Notes under the pieces: generated by a model | Told to the model about the DNA's origin: nothing | Seen by the model: only the letters and a program-made list of their open reading frames with translations | Databases searched by the model: none | Assembly: GCF_003315795.1 (NCBI RefSeq) | Contig: NZ_QMEY01000001.1 | Coordinates: 372,001-436,000, forward strand | Direction: 5' to 3' | Length of the DNA: 64,000 nt | Source: Spongiactinospora rosea | GTDB taxonomy: Bacteria > Actinomycetota > Actinomycetes > Streptosporangiales > Streptosporangiaceae | Part shown: in pieces, positions 25,553 through 34,408 of the stretch | Layout: each line of letters starts with the position of its first letter | Numbering within the stretch: position 1 is the first letter of the stretch | Translations under genes and position numbers: made by a program

Positions 25553-27214
25553 TCACGAAAGCCCTTCTGCGAGCGGCCCGAGCGCGAGCGCGGGGAGGAA
25601 GGTCAGCGCGATCAGGATGATCGTGACGCCGACGACCATGCCGACGAACTGCGGCCGGTGGGTGGGCAGCGTGCCCGCCGACTCCGGCACCGGCGCCTGC
25701 CCGGCCAGCGACCCGGCCAGGGCCAGCACGAAGATGATCGGCAGGAACCGGCCGAGCGCCATGCACAGGCCGAGCGCCGTGTCGTACCACGGCGTGTTCA
25801 CGGTCAGGCCGCCGAAGGCCGACCCGTTGTTGTTGGAGGCGCTGGTGAACGCGTACAGGACCTCAGAAAACCCGTGCGGGCCCGAGTTCAGTATCCCGGC
25901 CAGGCCGTCCGCGTTGCCCATCGCCAGAGCCGTGCCGGTCAGCACCAGGACCGGGGTGACCAGGAAGTACAGCGAGGCCAGCTTGATCTCGCGGGCCCCG
26001 ATCCGCTTGCCCAGGTACTCCGGCGTGCGGCCGACCATCAGCCCCGCCACGAAGACGGTGATCACCGCCAGCACCAGCATGCCGTACAGGCCCGCGCCGA
26101 CCCCGCCGGGCGCGACCTCGCCCAGCATCATGTTGAACATCGTCATCATGCCGCCGAACGGGGTGTATGAGTCGTGGAAGGAGTCCACCGCGCCGGTCGA
26201 GGTGAGCGTGGTCGCCGCGCCGAAGGTGGCGGAGTTCGCCACCCCGAACCGCACCTCCTTGCCCTCCATCGCCGCGCCCACGGCCTGCGGCACGGTCGCG
26301 CCGCCGGCCAGCTCGAAGACGTTGGTGAGGGCGACGCTGACCAGGGCGAGCACGGCCATCACGGCGAGGATGGCGTTGCCCTGGCGCCGCTGGCCGACCA
26401 TCCGGCCGAACGTGCGCGGCAGCGAGAACGGGATGACCAGGATCAGGAAGATCTCGAACCAGTTGGTCCAGCCCGTGGCGTTCTCGAAGGGGTGGGCGGA
26501 GTTGACGTTGTAGAAGCCGCCGCCGTTGGTGCCCAGCTCCTTGATGACCTCCTGGGAGGCCACCGGGCCGCCGGTCACGCTCTGGGTGCCGCCGGTCAGC
26601 GTGGCGATCTCCTGCGGGGCCGCGAAGTTCTGTACCAGCCCGCCCGCGACCAGCACCAGCGCGCCCACGAACGCGATCGGCAGCAGGATCCGCACCGTGC
26701 CGCGGACCAGGTCCACCCAGAAGTTGCCGAGGGTGTCGGTGCGGTTCCTGGCGAAGCCGCGCACCAGCGCCATCGCCACCGCCATGCCGACCGCGGCCGA
26801 CACGAAGTTCTGTACGGCCAGGCCCGCCATCTGGGTCAGGTGGCCCATGGTGGACTCGCCGGAGTACGCCTGCCAGTTGGTGTTGGTCACGAAGCTGATG
26901 GCGGTGTTCCAGGCGACGTGGTCGGGCACCGGGTCCATGCCGAGGCTCAGGAAGAGCCGGTCCTGGAGGCGTTGCAGGCCGTACAGGAACAGGATGGAGA
27001 CGACGGAGAACGCGAGCACGCCGCGCGCGTACGCGCTCCAGCGCTGCTCGGCGTCGGCGTTGACGCCGAGCAGCCGGTAGATCAGGCGCTCGGCGGCGAG
27101 GTGCCGGGTCGTGGTGTAGACGCGGTACATGTGGTCGCCGAGCGGCCGGTGCACCAGGGCCAGGGCGAGGATCAGGGACGCGACGAACAGCGCGCCCGCG
27201 GTCGCGGTGCCCAT
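25553..27214 (-). CDS. kdpA: Potassium-binding/channel subunit KdpA
   Basis: A 553-residue membrane protein with the four selectivity-filter repeats of the SKT superfamily: [41 protein letters not shown] and [10 protein letters not shown]. It starts at ATG 27214, whose A is shared with the TGA stop of kdpF. It forms the K+ path of the Kdp complex with KdpB as motor. Confidence 0.97.
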   Translation of the reverse strand: MGTATAGALFVASLILALALVHRPLGDHMYRVYTTTRHLAAERLIYRLLGVNADAEQRWSAYARGVLAFSVVSILFLYGLQRLQDRLFLSLGMDPVPDHVAWNTAISFVTNTNWQAYSGESTMGHLTQMAGLAVQNFVSAAVGMAVAMALVRGFARNRTDTLGNFWVDLVRGTVRILLPIAFVGALVLVAGGLVQNFAAPQEIATLTGGTQSVTGGPVASQEVIKELGTNGGGFYNVNSAHPFENATGWTNWFEIFLILVIPFSLPRTFGRMVGQRRQGNAILAVMAVLALVSVALTNVFELAGGATVPQAVGAAMEGKEVRFGVANSATFGAATTLTSTGAVDSFHDSYTPFGGMMTMFNMMLGEVAPGGVGAGLYGMLVLAVITVFVAGLMVGRTPEYLGKRIGAREIKLASLYFLVTPVLVLTGTALAMGNADGLAGILNSGPHGFSEVLYAFTSASNNNGSAFGGLTVNTPWYDTALGLCMALGRFLPIIFVLALAGSLAGQAPVPESAGTLPTHRPQFVGMVVGVTIILIALTFLPALALGPLAEGLS

Positions 27215-27303
27215 CAGAAACGCTCCGGGAACAGCAGGGCGGCGACCATGAAGGCCACCAGCAGCGCCACCACGGCGAGGCCGATGGCGTTGACGAGGCT
27301 CAC
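27214..27303 (-). CDS. kdpF: KdpF small membrane subunit
   Basis: A 29-residue single-span peptide ([18 protein letters not shown], then the family ending ALLFPERF) starting at GTG 27303. KdpF peptides end in this LxxPE(R/K)F motif and stabilise the KdpABC complex. The start overlaps the stop of a second tiny ORF upstream, and the stop overlaps the kdpA start. Confidence 0.92.
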   Translation of the reverse strand: MSLVNAIGLAVVALLVAFMVAALLFPERF

Positions 27304-27383
27304 AGCCGTTCCACCGCCCGTACGACAAGGCCCAGGACCGCGAACACCGCGACCGTCAGGGCCACGAAGATGACGTCGGCCAT
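27300..27383 (-). CDS. Tiny single-span membrane peptide upstream of kdpF
   Basis: A 27-residue peptide from ATG 27383 ([14 protein letters not shown], ending LVVRAVERL). It has one hydrophobic helix and a basic tail, overlapping the kdpF GTG as GTGA. Similar (L/F)xRxxERL-ending peptides precede kdpF in other bacteria and are usually left unannotated. Position suggests an accessory Kdp subunit or a translational starter for kdpF. It is the first gene of the operon. Confidence 0.7.
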   Translation of the reverse strand: MADVIFVALTVAVFAVLGLVVRAVERL

Positions 27384-27498
27384 CCCCACTCCTCGAAATC
27401 AGCGTTTGCCGGAGAACTTCACCGGCACTCAATGAATGAAAGAGCGGATTGAGTGGGTTTTGTGGGTTCTTGATGGGTCGTATACGGCTATGCGGTGA

Positions 27499-27552
27499 AT
27501 ATTGACGCTGTTCATACGGGGTCTGTGCGGGGCGTCAGGATGGCGTCAATAT
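27499..27552. promoter_or_regulatory. Inverted repeat in the kdp divergent promoter region, candidate KdpE site
   Basis: ATATTGACGC (27499-27508) and GCGTCAATAT (27543-27552) are perfect ten-base arms 34 bases apart; a further GGCGTCA lies just before the right arm. It is in the 260-base gap between the kdpF-side operon and kdpDE, where KdpE would act. Confidence 0.5.
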
Positions 27553-27643
27553 CGGCGGCGGTGGCGTAGTGAACGCGTCAAGAGCCCTCCAGGCTCCGTT
27601 TTATAAGCGTTTTCTGAGATATGTGCGAGTCCATCGGGAACCC

Positions 27644-30172
27644 ATGATCAACGTGCCGGGTGGCCGGCTCCGGGTGTATCTCGGGGCGGCCCCCGGGGTC
27701 GGCAAGACCTACGCGATGTTGTGCGAGGGGCGGCGGGCGCTGGGCCGGGGCCGGGACGTGGTCGTCGGGCTGGTGGAGACCCACGGCCGCGCGCCGATCG
27801 CCGCGCTGCTGGAGGGGCTGGAGGTCCTGCCCCGCCGTGAGGTGATCCATCGTGGGGCGTCGTTCACCGAGCTGGACGTGGCGGCGGTGCTGGCCCGGCG
27901 TCCGCGGGTGGTGCTGGTGGATGAGCTGGCCCACACCAACGTGCCGGGCTCGGGCAACGCCAAGCGGTGGCAGGACGTGCTGGAGATCATCGCGGCCGGG
28001 ATCGATGTGATCACCACGGTGAACGTGCAGCATCTGGAGTCGGTCAACGACGTGGTGGAGCGGATCACCGGGGTGGTGCAGCGCGAGACGGTGCCGGATG
28101 AGGTGGTGCGGCGGGCCGATCAGGTGGAGCTGGTGGACATGTCGCCGGAGGCGTTGCGGCGGCGGCTGGCGCACGGGAACGTTTATGCGCCGGAGAAGGT
28201 GGACGCGGCGCTGGCGAACTATTTCCGGGTGGGGAATCTGACGGCGTTGCGGGAGCTGGCGCTGTTGTGGGTGGCGGGGAAGGTGGATGAGCAGCTCGAC
28301 CGGTATCGGGCCGAGCATGGGATCGCGGTGACGTGGGAGGCGCGGGAGCGGGTGGTGGTGGCGTTGACGGGGGGTCCGGAGGGGGACACGCTGGTTCGGC
28401 GGGCGGCGCGGATCGCGGCGCGGACCAAGGGGGCGGATCTGCTGGCCGTCCACGTCACCCGCCCGGACGGGCTGGGCGGCGCGGACCCCACGGGCCTGAC
28501 CCGGCAGCGGACCCTGGTGGAGGATCTGGGCGGGAGCTATCACCAGGTGGTCGGGGACGACATCCCGGGCGCGCTGCTTGACTTCGCCCGTGGGGTGAAC
28601 GCCACGCAGCTCGTGCTGGGGGCGTCCCGGCGTGGCCGGTTCGCCCAGTTGTGGGCGCGTGGGGTGGGGGTGGAGACCACCGCGCGGTCCGGCTCGATCG
28701 ACGTCCACATGGTCACCCACGCGGAGGCCCGGCGCGGACGGCGGATGCCGCCCCGCACGGACGCCGGACTGCCCAAGGCCAGAAGGCTCACCGGCTGGGC
28801 CGCCGCGGTCGCCGGAGTGCCCGCGCTGACCGTCGCCCTGCTGCCCTTCCGCGACGTGCTCGCGCTGCCCAGCGAGATCCTGATCTTCCTGCTGCTGGTC
28901 GTGGCGGTCGCGCTGGCCGGTGGGATGTGGCCCGCGATCACCGCGGCGGTGGGCGGGTCGCTGCTGCTGAACTACTTCTTCACCGCGCCGGTGGGGGAGT
29001 TCACCATCGCGGAGGCGGAAAACCTTTTCGCGCTGGTGGTGTTCGTGGTCGTCGCGATGGCCGTCAGCGCGATCGTGGACCTCGCCGCCCGGCGTACCCG
29101 CGAAGCCGCCCGCGCCGGAGCCGACGCCGAAGTCCTCTCCACCCTCGCCGGACACGTCCTGCGCGGCGACGCCGCCCTCCCCTCCCTCCTCGCCCGCCTC
29201 CGCGAGACCTTCGCCCTGGAATCGGTCACCCTCCTCGAACGCACCGACCCCACCACCCCCTGGCACATCGCCGCCACCGCGGGCGGACCCCCCGCCACCA
29301 CCCCCGGCGACGCCGGCACCGACGTCCGCATCGACGACCACCTCATCCTCGCCGCCCGCGGCCGCCTCCTGCACGCCGCCGACCGCCGCGTCCTGGAAGC
29401 CTTCGCCGCCGAAGCCGCCGTCGCCCTCCGCCAGGAACGCCTCCGCGCCGAAGCCGAAAAAGCCCGCCCCCTCGCCGAAGCCGACCGCATGCGCACCGCC
29501 CTGCTCGCCGCCGTCAGCCACGACCTGCGCACCCCCCTCGCCTCCGCCACCGCCGCCGTCGACGGCCTGCGCGCCACCGACGTCCACTGGACCCCCGCCG
29601 ACCGCGCCGAACTCCTCGACACCGCCCACCAATCCCTCACCCGCCTGGACCGCCTCGTCGCCAACCTCCTGGACATGAGCCGGCTCCAGGCGGGCGTGCT
29701 GGGCGCGTCACCGCAGCGGCTCGCCCTGGACGAGGTGGTGCCCCGCGCGATCGACGACCTCGGGACCGTACGCGGCCGGGTGGTCTGCGACATCCCGGCC
29801 GACCTGCCGGAGATCACCGCCGACCCGGTGCTGCTGGAACGGGTGCTGGTGAACGTGATCGCCAACGCCGTCCGCTACAGCCCCGACGGACGGCCGGTGC
29901 TGGTCCGCGCGAGCGGGCACGGCTCCGGAGTGGAGATCCGGATCATCGACCGCGGCCCCGGCATCCCGCAGGAGGACCACGAGCGGGTGTTCATGCCGTT
30001 CCAGCGGCTCGGCGACCGCGACAACCACACCGGCGTCGGGCTCGGCCTGGCCCTGTCCCGTGGCCTGGCCGAGGCGATGGGCGGCACACTGACCCCGGAG
30101 GACACACCTGGAGGCGGGCTGACGATGATCCTCACGCTGCCGGTCACCGGCCGTACCGGGGCGGCGGCGTGA
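27644..30172 (+). CDS. kdpD: Sensor histidine kinase KdpD
   Basis: An 842-residue osmosensitive K+ sensor. The N-terminal KdpD domain has Walker A GAAPGVGKTYAML and VDELAHTN. A universal-stress domain follows (~250-370), then four closely packed membrane helices (~400-500), a GAF-like region, the phosphorylated histidine in AAVSHDLRTPLAS, and ATPase boxes NVIANAVRYSP and GVGLGLALSRG. The start is taken as ATG 27644 (MINVPGGRLRVYLG); GTG 27569 would add 25 residues. Codon style changes sharply inside the gene near 29,100-29,670. It is divergent from the kdp structural operon and overlaps kdpE by four bases. Confidence 0.95.
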   Translation: MINVPGGRLRVYLGAAPGVGKTYAMLCEGRRALGRGRDVVVGLVETHGRAPIAALLEGLEVLPRREVIHRGASFTELDVAAVLARRPRVVLVDELAHTNVPGSGNAKRWQDVLEIIAAGIDVITTVNVQHLESVNDVVERITGVVQRETVPDEVVRRADQVELVDMSPEALRRRLAHGNVYAPEKVDAALANYFRVGNLTALRELALLWVAGKVDEQLDRYRAEHGIAVTWEARERVVVALTGGPEGDTLVRRAARIAARTKGADLLAVHVTRPDGLGGADPTGLTRQRTLVEDLGGSYHQVVGDDIPGALLDFARGVNATQLVLGASRRGRFAQLWARGVGVETTARSGSIDVHMVTHAEARRGRRMPPRTDAGLPKARRLTGWAAAVAGVPALTVALLPFRDVLALPSEILIFLLLVVAVALAGGMWPAITAAVGGSLLLNYFFTAPVGEFTIAEAENLFALVVFVVVAMAVSAIVDLAARRTREAARAGADAEVLSTLAGHVLRGDAALPSLLARLRETFALESVTLLERTDPTTPWHIAATAGGPPATTPGDAGTDVRIDDHLILAARGRLLHAADRRVLEAFAAEAAVALRQERLRAEAEKARPLAEADRMRTALLAAVSHDLRTPLASATAAVDGLRATDVHWTPADRAELLDTAHQSLTRLDRLVANLLDMSRLQAGVLGASPQRLALDEVVPRAIDDLGTVRGRVVCDIPADLPEITADPVLLERVLVNVIANAVRYSPDGRPVLVRASGHGSGVEIRIIDRGPGIPQEDHERVFMPFQRLGDRDNHTGVGLGLALSRGLAEAMGGTLTPEDTPGGGLTMILTLPVTGRTGAAA

Positions 30173-30837
30173 CCCGCGTCCTCGTCGTGGACGACGAGCC
30201 CCAGATCCTGCGGGCGCTGCGGATCAACCTGGCCGCCCGCCACTACGAGGTCGCGGTGGCCGCCGACGGCGGCTCGGCGCTGCGCCAGGCCGCGTCCTTC
30301 CACCCCGACCTGGTGCTGCTCGACCTCGGGCTGCCCGACCTCGACGGCATCGACGTGATCCACGGCCTGCGCGGCTGGACCAGCGTGCCGATCATCGTGC
30401 TGTCCGGCCGGGCCGCCAACCGGGACAAGGTCGAGGCCCTGGACGCGGGCGCCGACGACTACGTGACCAAGCCGTTCGGGATCGACGAACTGCTCGCCCG
30501 CGTCCGGGCGGTCTCCCGGCGCTCGGCGGTGACCGAGTCGGAGACCGCGCTGATCCGCGTCGGCGACCACGTCGTGGACCTGGTCGGCAAGTCGGTCTCC
30601 GGCGACGTGCGGCTGACCCCCACCGAGTGGCACATCCTGGAGATCCTGCTGCGCAACCCCGGCAAGCTGATCTCTCACCGGCACCTGCTGACCGAGGTGT
30701 GGGGCGCGAAGTTCGTCAAGGAGTCGCACTACCTGCGGCAGTACATGGCGCAGCTGCGCCGCAAGCTGGAGGCCGACCCGGGCCACCCCGCCCACCTGAT
30801 CACCGAGCCGGGGATGGGCTACCGGTTCGTACCGTGA
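30169..30837 (+). CDS. kdpE: Response regulator KdpE (OmpR family)
   Basis: A 222-residue OmpR-type regulator from GTG 30169, coupled to kdpD by a GTGA overlap. The receiver has the acidic pair VVDDEP, the phosphoacceptor in LLDLGLPDLDG and the lysine in VTKPFG. The winged-helix effector domain contains LTPTEWHILEILLRNPGK and ends with the HLITEPGMGYRF motif typical of KdpE. It activates the kdp structural genes when potassium is scarce. Confidence 0.95.
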   Translation: MTRVLVVDDEPQILRALRINLAARHYEVAVAADGGSALRQAASFHPDLVLLDLGLPDLDGIDVIHGLRGWTSVPIIVLSGRAANRDKVEALDAGADDYVTKPFGIDELLARVRAVSRRSAVTESETALIRVGDHVVDLVGKSVSGDVRLTPTEWHILEILLRNPGKLISHRHLLTEVWGAKFVKESHYLRQYMAQLRRKLEADPGHPAHLITEPGMGYRFVP

Positions 30838-30848
30838 AGCGGCCTTTG

Positions 30849-31514
30849 TCAGTGGTCCAGTGGCCGGTACGCGCGACCGGCCGCCTGGATGTGGGCCAGC
30901 GCGGCCTCCCCGGCGGCCTGCGGGTCGCCCGCGCGGATGCCCGCGATGATCGCGCGGTGCTGCTCGGTGATCGCGTCGGCCCAGTGCGGGTCGTCGAGGT
31001 TGGCCACCGTGGTGACCGCGATGCGGTCCCACACCCGGTGCAGGGCGTCTTCGAGGAACGGGTTGCCCGCCGCCGCGCCGATGGCGCGGTGCAGCGCCAG
31101 GTTGGCCTGCGCGGAGGCGCGCGCGTCGTGCGCGCGCACCGCGGCCTCCACCCGATCGACCGCCTCGTCCAGCGCGTCGATCTCGGCGGGGGCCAGCCGC
31201 CCTTCCTTCTGCCGGGTGGCGGCCAGCTCGGCCGCCAGGGCTTCGAGCCGGCCGCGCAGCACGAACAGGTGCCCGGCCTCGGCGCCGGTGAGCGCCGCGA
31301 CGGCGACGCCCCTGGCGGCCGGGACCACCAGGCCGTCGGTCAGCAGCCTGCCCAGCGCCTGACGGACCGGGGTGCGGCTGACGCTCAGCTCGGCGGCCAG
31401 CACGGCCTCGGTGAGCCGCTGACCGGGCGCGTATTCACCGGCCGCGAATCGGCGGCGCAGCTCCGCGTACACCGCCTGGGCACTGCCCGGACGGGGGTCG
31501 GGAGAGCTGGGCAC
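30849..31514 (-). CDS. GntR-family (FadR subfamily) transcriptional regulator
   Basis: A 221-residue regulator. The winged HTH reads RLTEAVLAAELSVSRTPVRQ and ALGRLLTDGLV. The C-terminal FCD domain (ALHRAIGAAAGNPFLEDALH, EQHRAIIAGIRAGD) carries the metal-binding histidines. The start is taken as GTG 31514, which lies six bases after a TATACT box, so the message is probably leaderless; TTG 31538 lies upstream of that box. It is encoded just downstream of a five-gene catabolic/transport operon on the same strand, which it probably represses (inference). Confidence 0.88.
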   Translation of the reverse strand: MPSSPDPRPGSAQAVYAELRRRFAAGEYAPGQRLTEAVLAAELSVSRTPVRQALGRLLTDGLVVPAARGVAVAALTGAEAGHLFVLRGRLEALAAELAATRQKEGRLAPAEIDALDEAVDRVEAAVRAHDARASAQANLALHRAIGAAAGNPFLEDALHRVWDRIAVTTVANLDDPHWADAITEQHRAIIAGIRAGDPQAAGEAALAHIQAAGRAYRPLDH

Positions 31515-31520
31515 GCGGTC

Positions 31521-31526
31521 AGTATA
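31521..31526 (-). promoter_or_regulatory. −10 box of the GntR gene (leaderless arrangement)
   Basis: TATACT on the minus strand followed by exactly six bases and the GTG start, leaving no room for a ribosome site. Confidence 0.55.
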
Positions 31527-31585
31527 CGCCGTCTGCAAAAAGCTTGATCCTTACGGGAGGTCCGGCGAGGGACGGGTTTCAGGGG

Positions 31586-32461
31586 TCAGTTCCCAGGTGA
31601 GGCGGCACGATACCAGTCGAGGATCTGCTCGCCGGTCCAGAACTCCACGTCCCGGCGCGCCCGGATGTGGTGCAGGGCCTGCTCGAAGTACCTCAGCCGG
31701 TGCGGGGCGCCCATGATGTACGGGTGCACGACCAGTGCCATGACCCTCGCGGAGTCCGCCGAATCCGCGTACAACTGGTCGAACTGGTCGATCGCCCGCT
31801 GGTAGTACTCGCGGGCCGGGTGATGCTGGATCAGCATCATCGCGACGTCGTTGCACTCCTGCGTGTACGGGACGTTCACGATGGGCGTGGTACGCGTGGC
31901 CAGCTCCATCGGCTGGTCGTCCAGCACCCAGTCGCAGACGTACTCGTAACCCTCCTCGGCGAGGATGTCCGGGGTCTCCCAGGTCTCGGTGAGCCCCGGG
32001 CCCAGCCAGCCGCGCGGCCGTGCCCCGGTGGCGGACTCGATCGCCTCGGTGGTGGCCCGGATGTCGGCCCGCTCGTCGGCGACCTTCTGCATGTTCTTCT
32101 GGGTGAACCCGTGGCCGACGAACTCCCAGCCGCGTTCCAGCGCGGCCTTGGTGATCTGCGGGTAGTGCTCCACCGCCTGGCCGTTGACCGCCAGCGCGGC
32201 ACGCACCCCCTGACGGTCCAGCGCGTGCAGCATGCGCCAGAAGCCGACCCGGTTGCCGTACTCGTGCCAGGCCCAGTTCGGCACGTCGGGGGCCGGGATG
32301 CCGCCCGCGGGCGGGGTGAGCACGGTACGCGGCATCGGGTCGGTGTCGGACCAGGTCTCCACGTTGACGATGACCCACACCACCATCCGGCCGCCGCCGG
32401 GCAGCGTGAGCGCCGGGCGGCCTTCGATGGGGTCGTACGCGAGCCGTTCGCTGGGACGCAT
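31586..32461 (-). CDS. Polysaccharide deacetylase-like (PuuE/NodB-fold) hydrolase
   Basis: A 291-residue protein resembling PuuE allantoinases and related carbohydrate-esterase-4-fold enzymes. Visible blocks are VVWVIVNVETWSD (motif 1 region), ALERGWEFVGHGFTQKN (metal-site histidine) and ALVVHPYIMGAPHRL (catalytic histidine). Start ATG 32461. It is the last gene of the operon, ten bases after the FAH-family gene. With an amidohydrolase and an FAH hydrolase in the same operon, it may cleave a C-N bond in a cyclic amide or imide (inference). Confidence 0.85.
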   Translation of the reverse strand: MRPSERLAYDPIEGRPALTLPGGGRMVVWVIVNVETWSDTDPMPRTVLTPPAGGIPAPDVPNWAWHEYGNRVGFWRMLHALDRQGVRAALAVNGQAVEHYPQITKAALERGWEFVGHGFTQKNMQKVADERADIRATTEAIESATGARPRGWLGPGLTETWETPDILAEEGYEYVCDWVLDDQPMELATRTTPIVNVPYTQECNDVAMMLIQHHPAREYYQRAIDQFDQLYADSADSARVMALVVHPYIMGAPHRLRYFEQALHHIRARRDVEFWTGEQILDWYRAASPGN

Positions 32462-32471
32462 GGGGTGTCTC

Positions 32472-33161
32472 CTATCGGATGGTCACGGTGAGGACGGGCA
32501 GGCCGGTGATCTCGACGCGGATCACGTCGCCTGGATGCACCGCGGCGACTCCCGCCGGGGTGCCGGTGTAGATGAGGTCGCCCGGCATCAGCCGGTACGA
32601 GCGGGACAGGTGGCCGATGATCTCGGGGACCTTCCACACCATCAGGTCCAGGCCGGTGTGCTGGCGGAGTTCGCCGTTGACGGTCAGCCGCAGCTCGCCG
32701 TCCAGTGTTCCCGCGGCCTCGGCGGCGGGCAGGATGGGCCCGCACGGCGCGGAGTGGTCGAAGGACTTGCCCGCCTCCCACGGGTGGGCCATGGCCCGGC
32801 AGTCGCGCTGCCGGTCGCGCCGGGTCAGGTCGATCCCGGCGGCGTACCCGAAGACGTGGCCGAGCGCGCCGGAGACGGGGACGTCCGTGCCCTCGGTGCC
32901 GATCGCGACCACGAGTTCGCCCTCGAACTGCAGGTCGCCGGTGTGCGGCGGATACGGTACGGCCGAGCCGTCCGTCACCACGGCGTCGGTGGGCTTCTGG
33001 AAGAAGAACGGGTCGTCGCGCTCGTCGCCCTCGCCCATCTCCCTGATGTGATCGACGTAGTTGCGCCCGACGCAGTAGACGCGCCGGACCGGGAACGCCT
33101 CCGGGCGGCCGGTGACGGGCACGGCGGCCTGGGGGAGCCGCCAGAGCAGGGAAGTGGTCAT
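32472..33161 (-). CDS. Fumarylacetoacetate hydrolase-family protein
   Basis: A 229-residue FAH-domain protein. It has the signature VYCVGRNYVDHIREMGE, the metal ligands in DLQFEGELVVAIG and GYAAGIDLTRRD, and the C-terminal LMPGDLIYTGTPAGVA. Members hydrolyse C-C bonds in acylpyruvates, decarboxylate oxaloacetate or hydrate and isomerise ring-cleavage products. Start ATG 33161, overlapping the MFS stop by four bases. It is the fourth gene of the operon. Confidence 0.9.
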   Translation of the reverse strand: MTTSLLWRLPQAAVPVTGRPEAFPVRRVYCVGRNYVDHIREMGEGDERDDPFFFQKPTDAVVTDGSAVPYPPHTGDLQFEGELVVAIGTEGTDVPVSGALGHVFGYAAGIDLTRRDRQRDCRAMAHPWEAGKSFDHSAPCGPILPAAEAAGTLDGELRLTVNGELRQHTGLDLMVWKVPEIIGHLSRSYRLMPGDLIYTGTPAGVAAVHPGDVIRVEITGLPVLTVTIR

Positions 33162-34408
33162 GAGTGAACCCCTCCGGTGTCGGTCGTGCTGAACAGACGC
33201 GGGCGCAGGGCGAGCGCGAGGGCCGCGCCCACCACCGAGAAGCCGACGATCTGGATCATGGCCGCGGCGGTCCATCCGGCCGCGGAGGTGAGGCTGCTGA
33301 ACAGCAGCCCGGCGACGCTGGCCGCCACGTAGACGCAGGTCACGAACACGCCGGCGGCCCGGCTGACGCCCTTGGCGTCCACCGCCTTGACCAGGTAGCC
33401 GGCCGCCGCGACGTACACGCCGCTGCTGGCGAACAGCCCGAACAGGAACGAGAAGACCGACTGCCAGGCCATGCCCGGCGACCCGAGGAACAGCGCGCAG
33501 CCGCACGCCGCGACGGCCAGGTTGAGCAGTGTGAGCACGATCCGCGGGCTCCACCGGTCGACCAGGTGACCGCCGAGCGGCGAGGCGAAGGCCGCCAGCC
33601 CGGACAGCCCGACCACGAAACCGGCCGCGCCGGAACCGAAGCCCAGCTCCTCGCGCAGGTAGCTGGCGTACATGCCGATGAAGCCGAAGTCGGCCAGCCC
33701 GAACAGCACGATGATCGCGGCCAGCACCAGCGGGTTGCGGGCCAGCAGCGTGGCCGCGCCGCCGATGTGGCGGACCACCCCGGCCGCCGCCCTGGCCTCG
33801 GTGAGCCGCGGCGACACCAGCAGGAGGGTGGCCAGCGCGAGCGCGACGCCGATCGCCGCGTACGCGACCATCGGGGCCCGCCAGGTCCCGTAGCTCTCCA
33901 TCAGACCGGTACCGAAGGACGGGCCGATCACCGAGCCCGCGGCGAAGGCCATGTTGATGCTGCCGATCGCCACCCCGCGCCGGGCCGGGAACGCGCTGGA
34001 GGCCACCGTGATGATCGCGGCGAGTTGCAGCGCCTCGCCGACGCCGGACAGGACGCGCCACAGCAGCATGTCCACGAAGCCGGTGGAGGCGGCGGTCAGG
34101 GCGGTCGCCACGGAGAACAGCAGGGTGCCCGCGACGATCGTCCGCCGCCGGCCGAACGTCCGCTCCAGCCGTCCGGCGGGCAGCCCCGCCAGGCCCATGC
34201 CGAGGGCGAAGACGGTGGCCTGGAGTCCGGCCGCCTCCAGGCTGAAGCCGTACTCGCTGCGGACCTCGACCAGCAGCACGGGGAAGACCATGCGGTCCAT
34301 GGCGTTGACCGCGTAGGCGAGCAGCAGCAGGCCGAACATCGCGACCGCGACACGCGGGGTGAGGGTTTCGTGCCGGGACGACGCCCGGGCGATGGGGGTG
34401 GCGCTCAT
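33158..34408 (-). CDS. MFS transporter
   Basis: A 416-residue major-facilitator protein with 12 predicted hydrophobic helices. The loop 2-3 motif is GRLERTFGRRRT and motif AMDRMVFPVLL lies in helix 1. Start ATG 34408, overlapping the amidohydrolase stop. Operon context points to import of the compound degraded by the neighbouring hydrolases, but export cannot be excluded. Confidence 0.9.
   Translation of the reverse strand: MSATPIARASSRHETLTPRVAVAMFGLLLLAYAVNAMDRMVFPVLLVEVRSEYGFSLEAAGLQATVFALGMGLAGLPAGRLERTFGRRRTIVAGTLLFSVATALTAASTGFVDMLLWRVLSGVGEALQLAAIITVASSAFPARRGVAIGSINMAFAAGSVIGPSFGTGLMESYGTWRAPMVAYAAIGVALALATLLLVSPRLTEARAAAGVVRHIGGAATLLARNPLVLAAIIVLFGLADFGFIGMYASYLREELGFGSGAAGFVVGLSGLAAFASPLGGHLVDRWSPRIVLTLLNLAVAACGCALFLGSPGMAWQSVFSFLFGLFASSGVYVAAAGYLVKAVDAKGVSRAAGVFVTCVYVAASVAGLLFSSLTSAAGWTAAAMIQIVGFSVVGAALALALRPRLFSTTDTGGVHS

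Noticed and set aside
23745..26513. 922-codon plus-strand frame opposite kdpB/kdpA
   Set aside because: Ser/Thr-rich antisense translation of two real genes.
27578..29632. 684-codon minus-strand frame opposite kdpD
   Set aside because: Gly/Glu- and His/Pro-rich antisense string with no start context.
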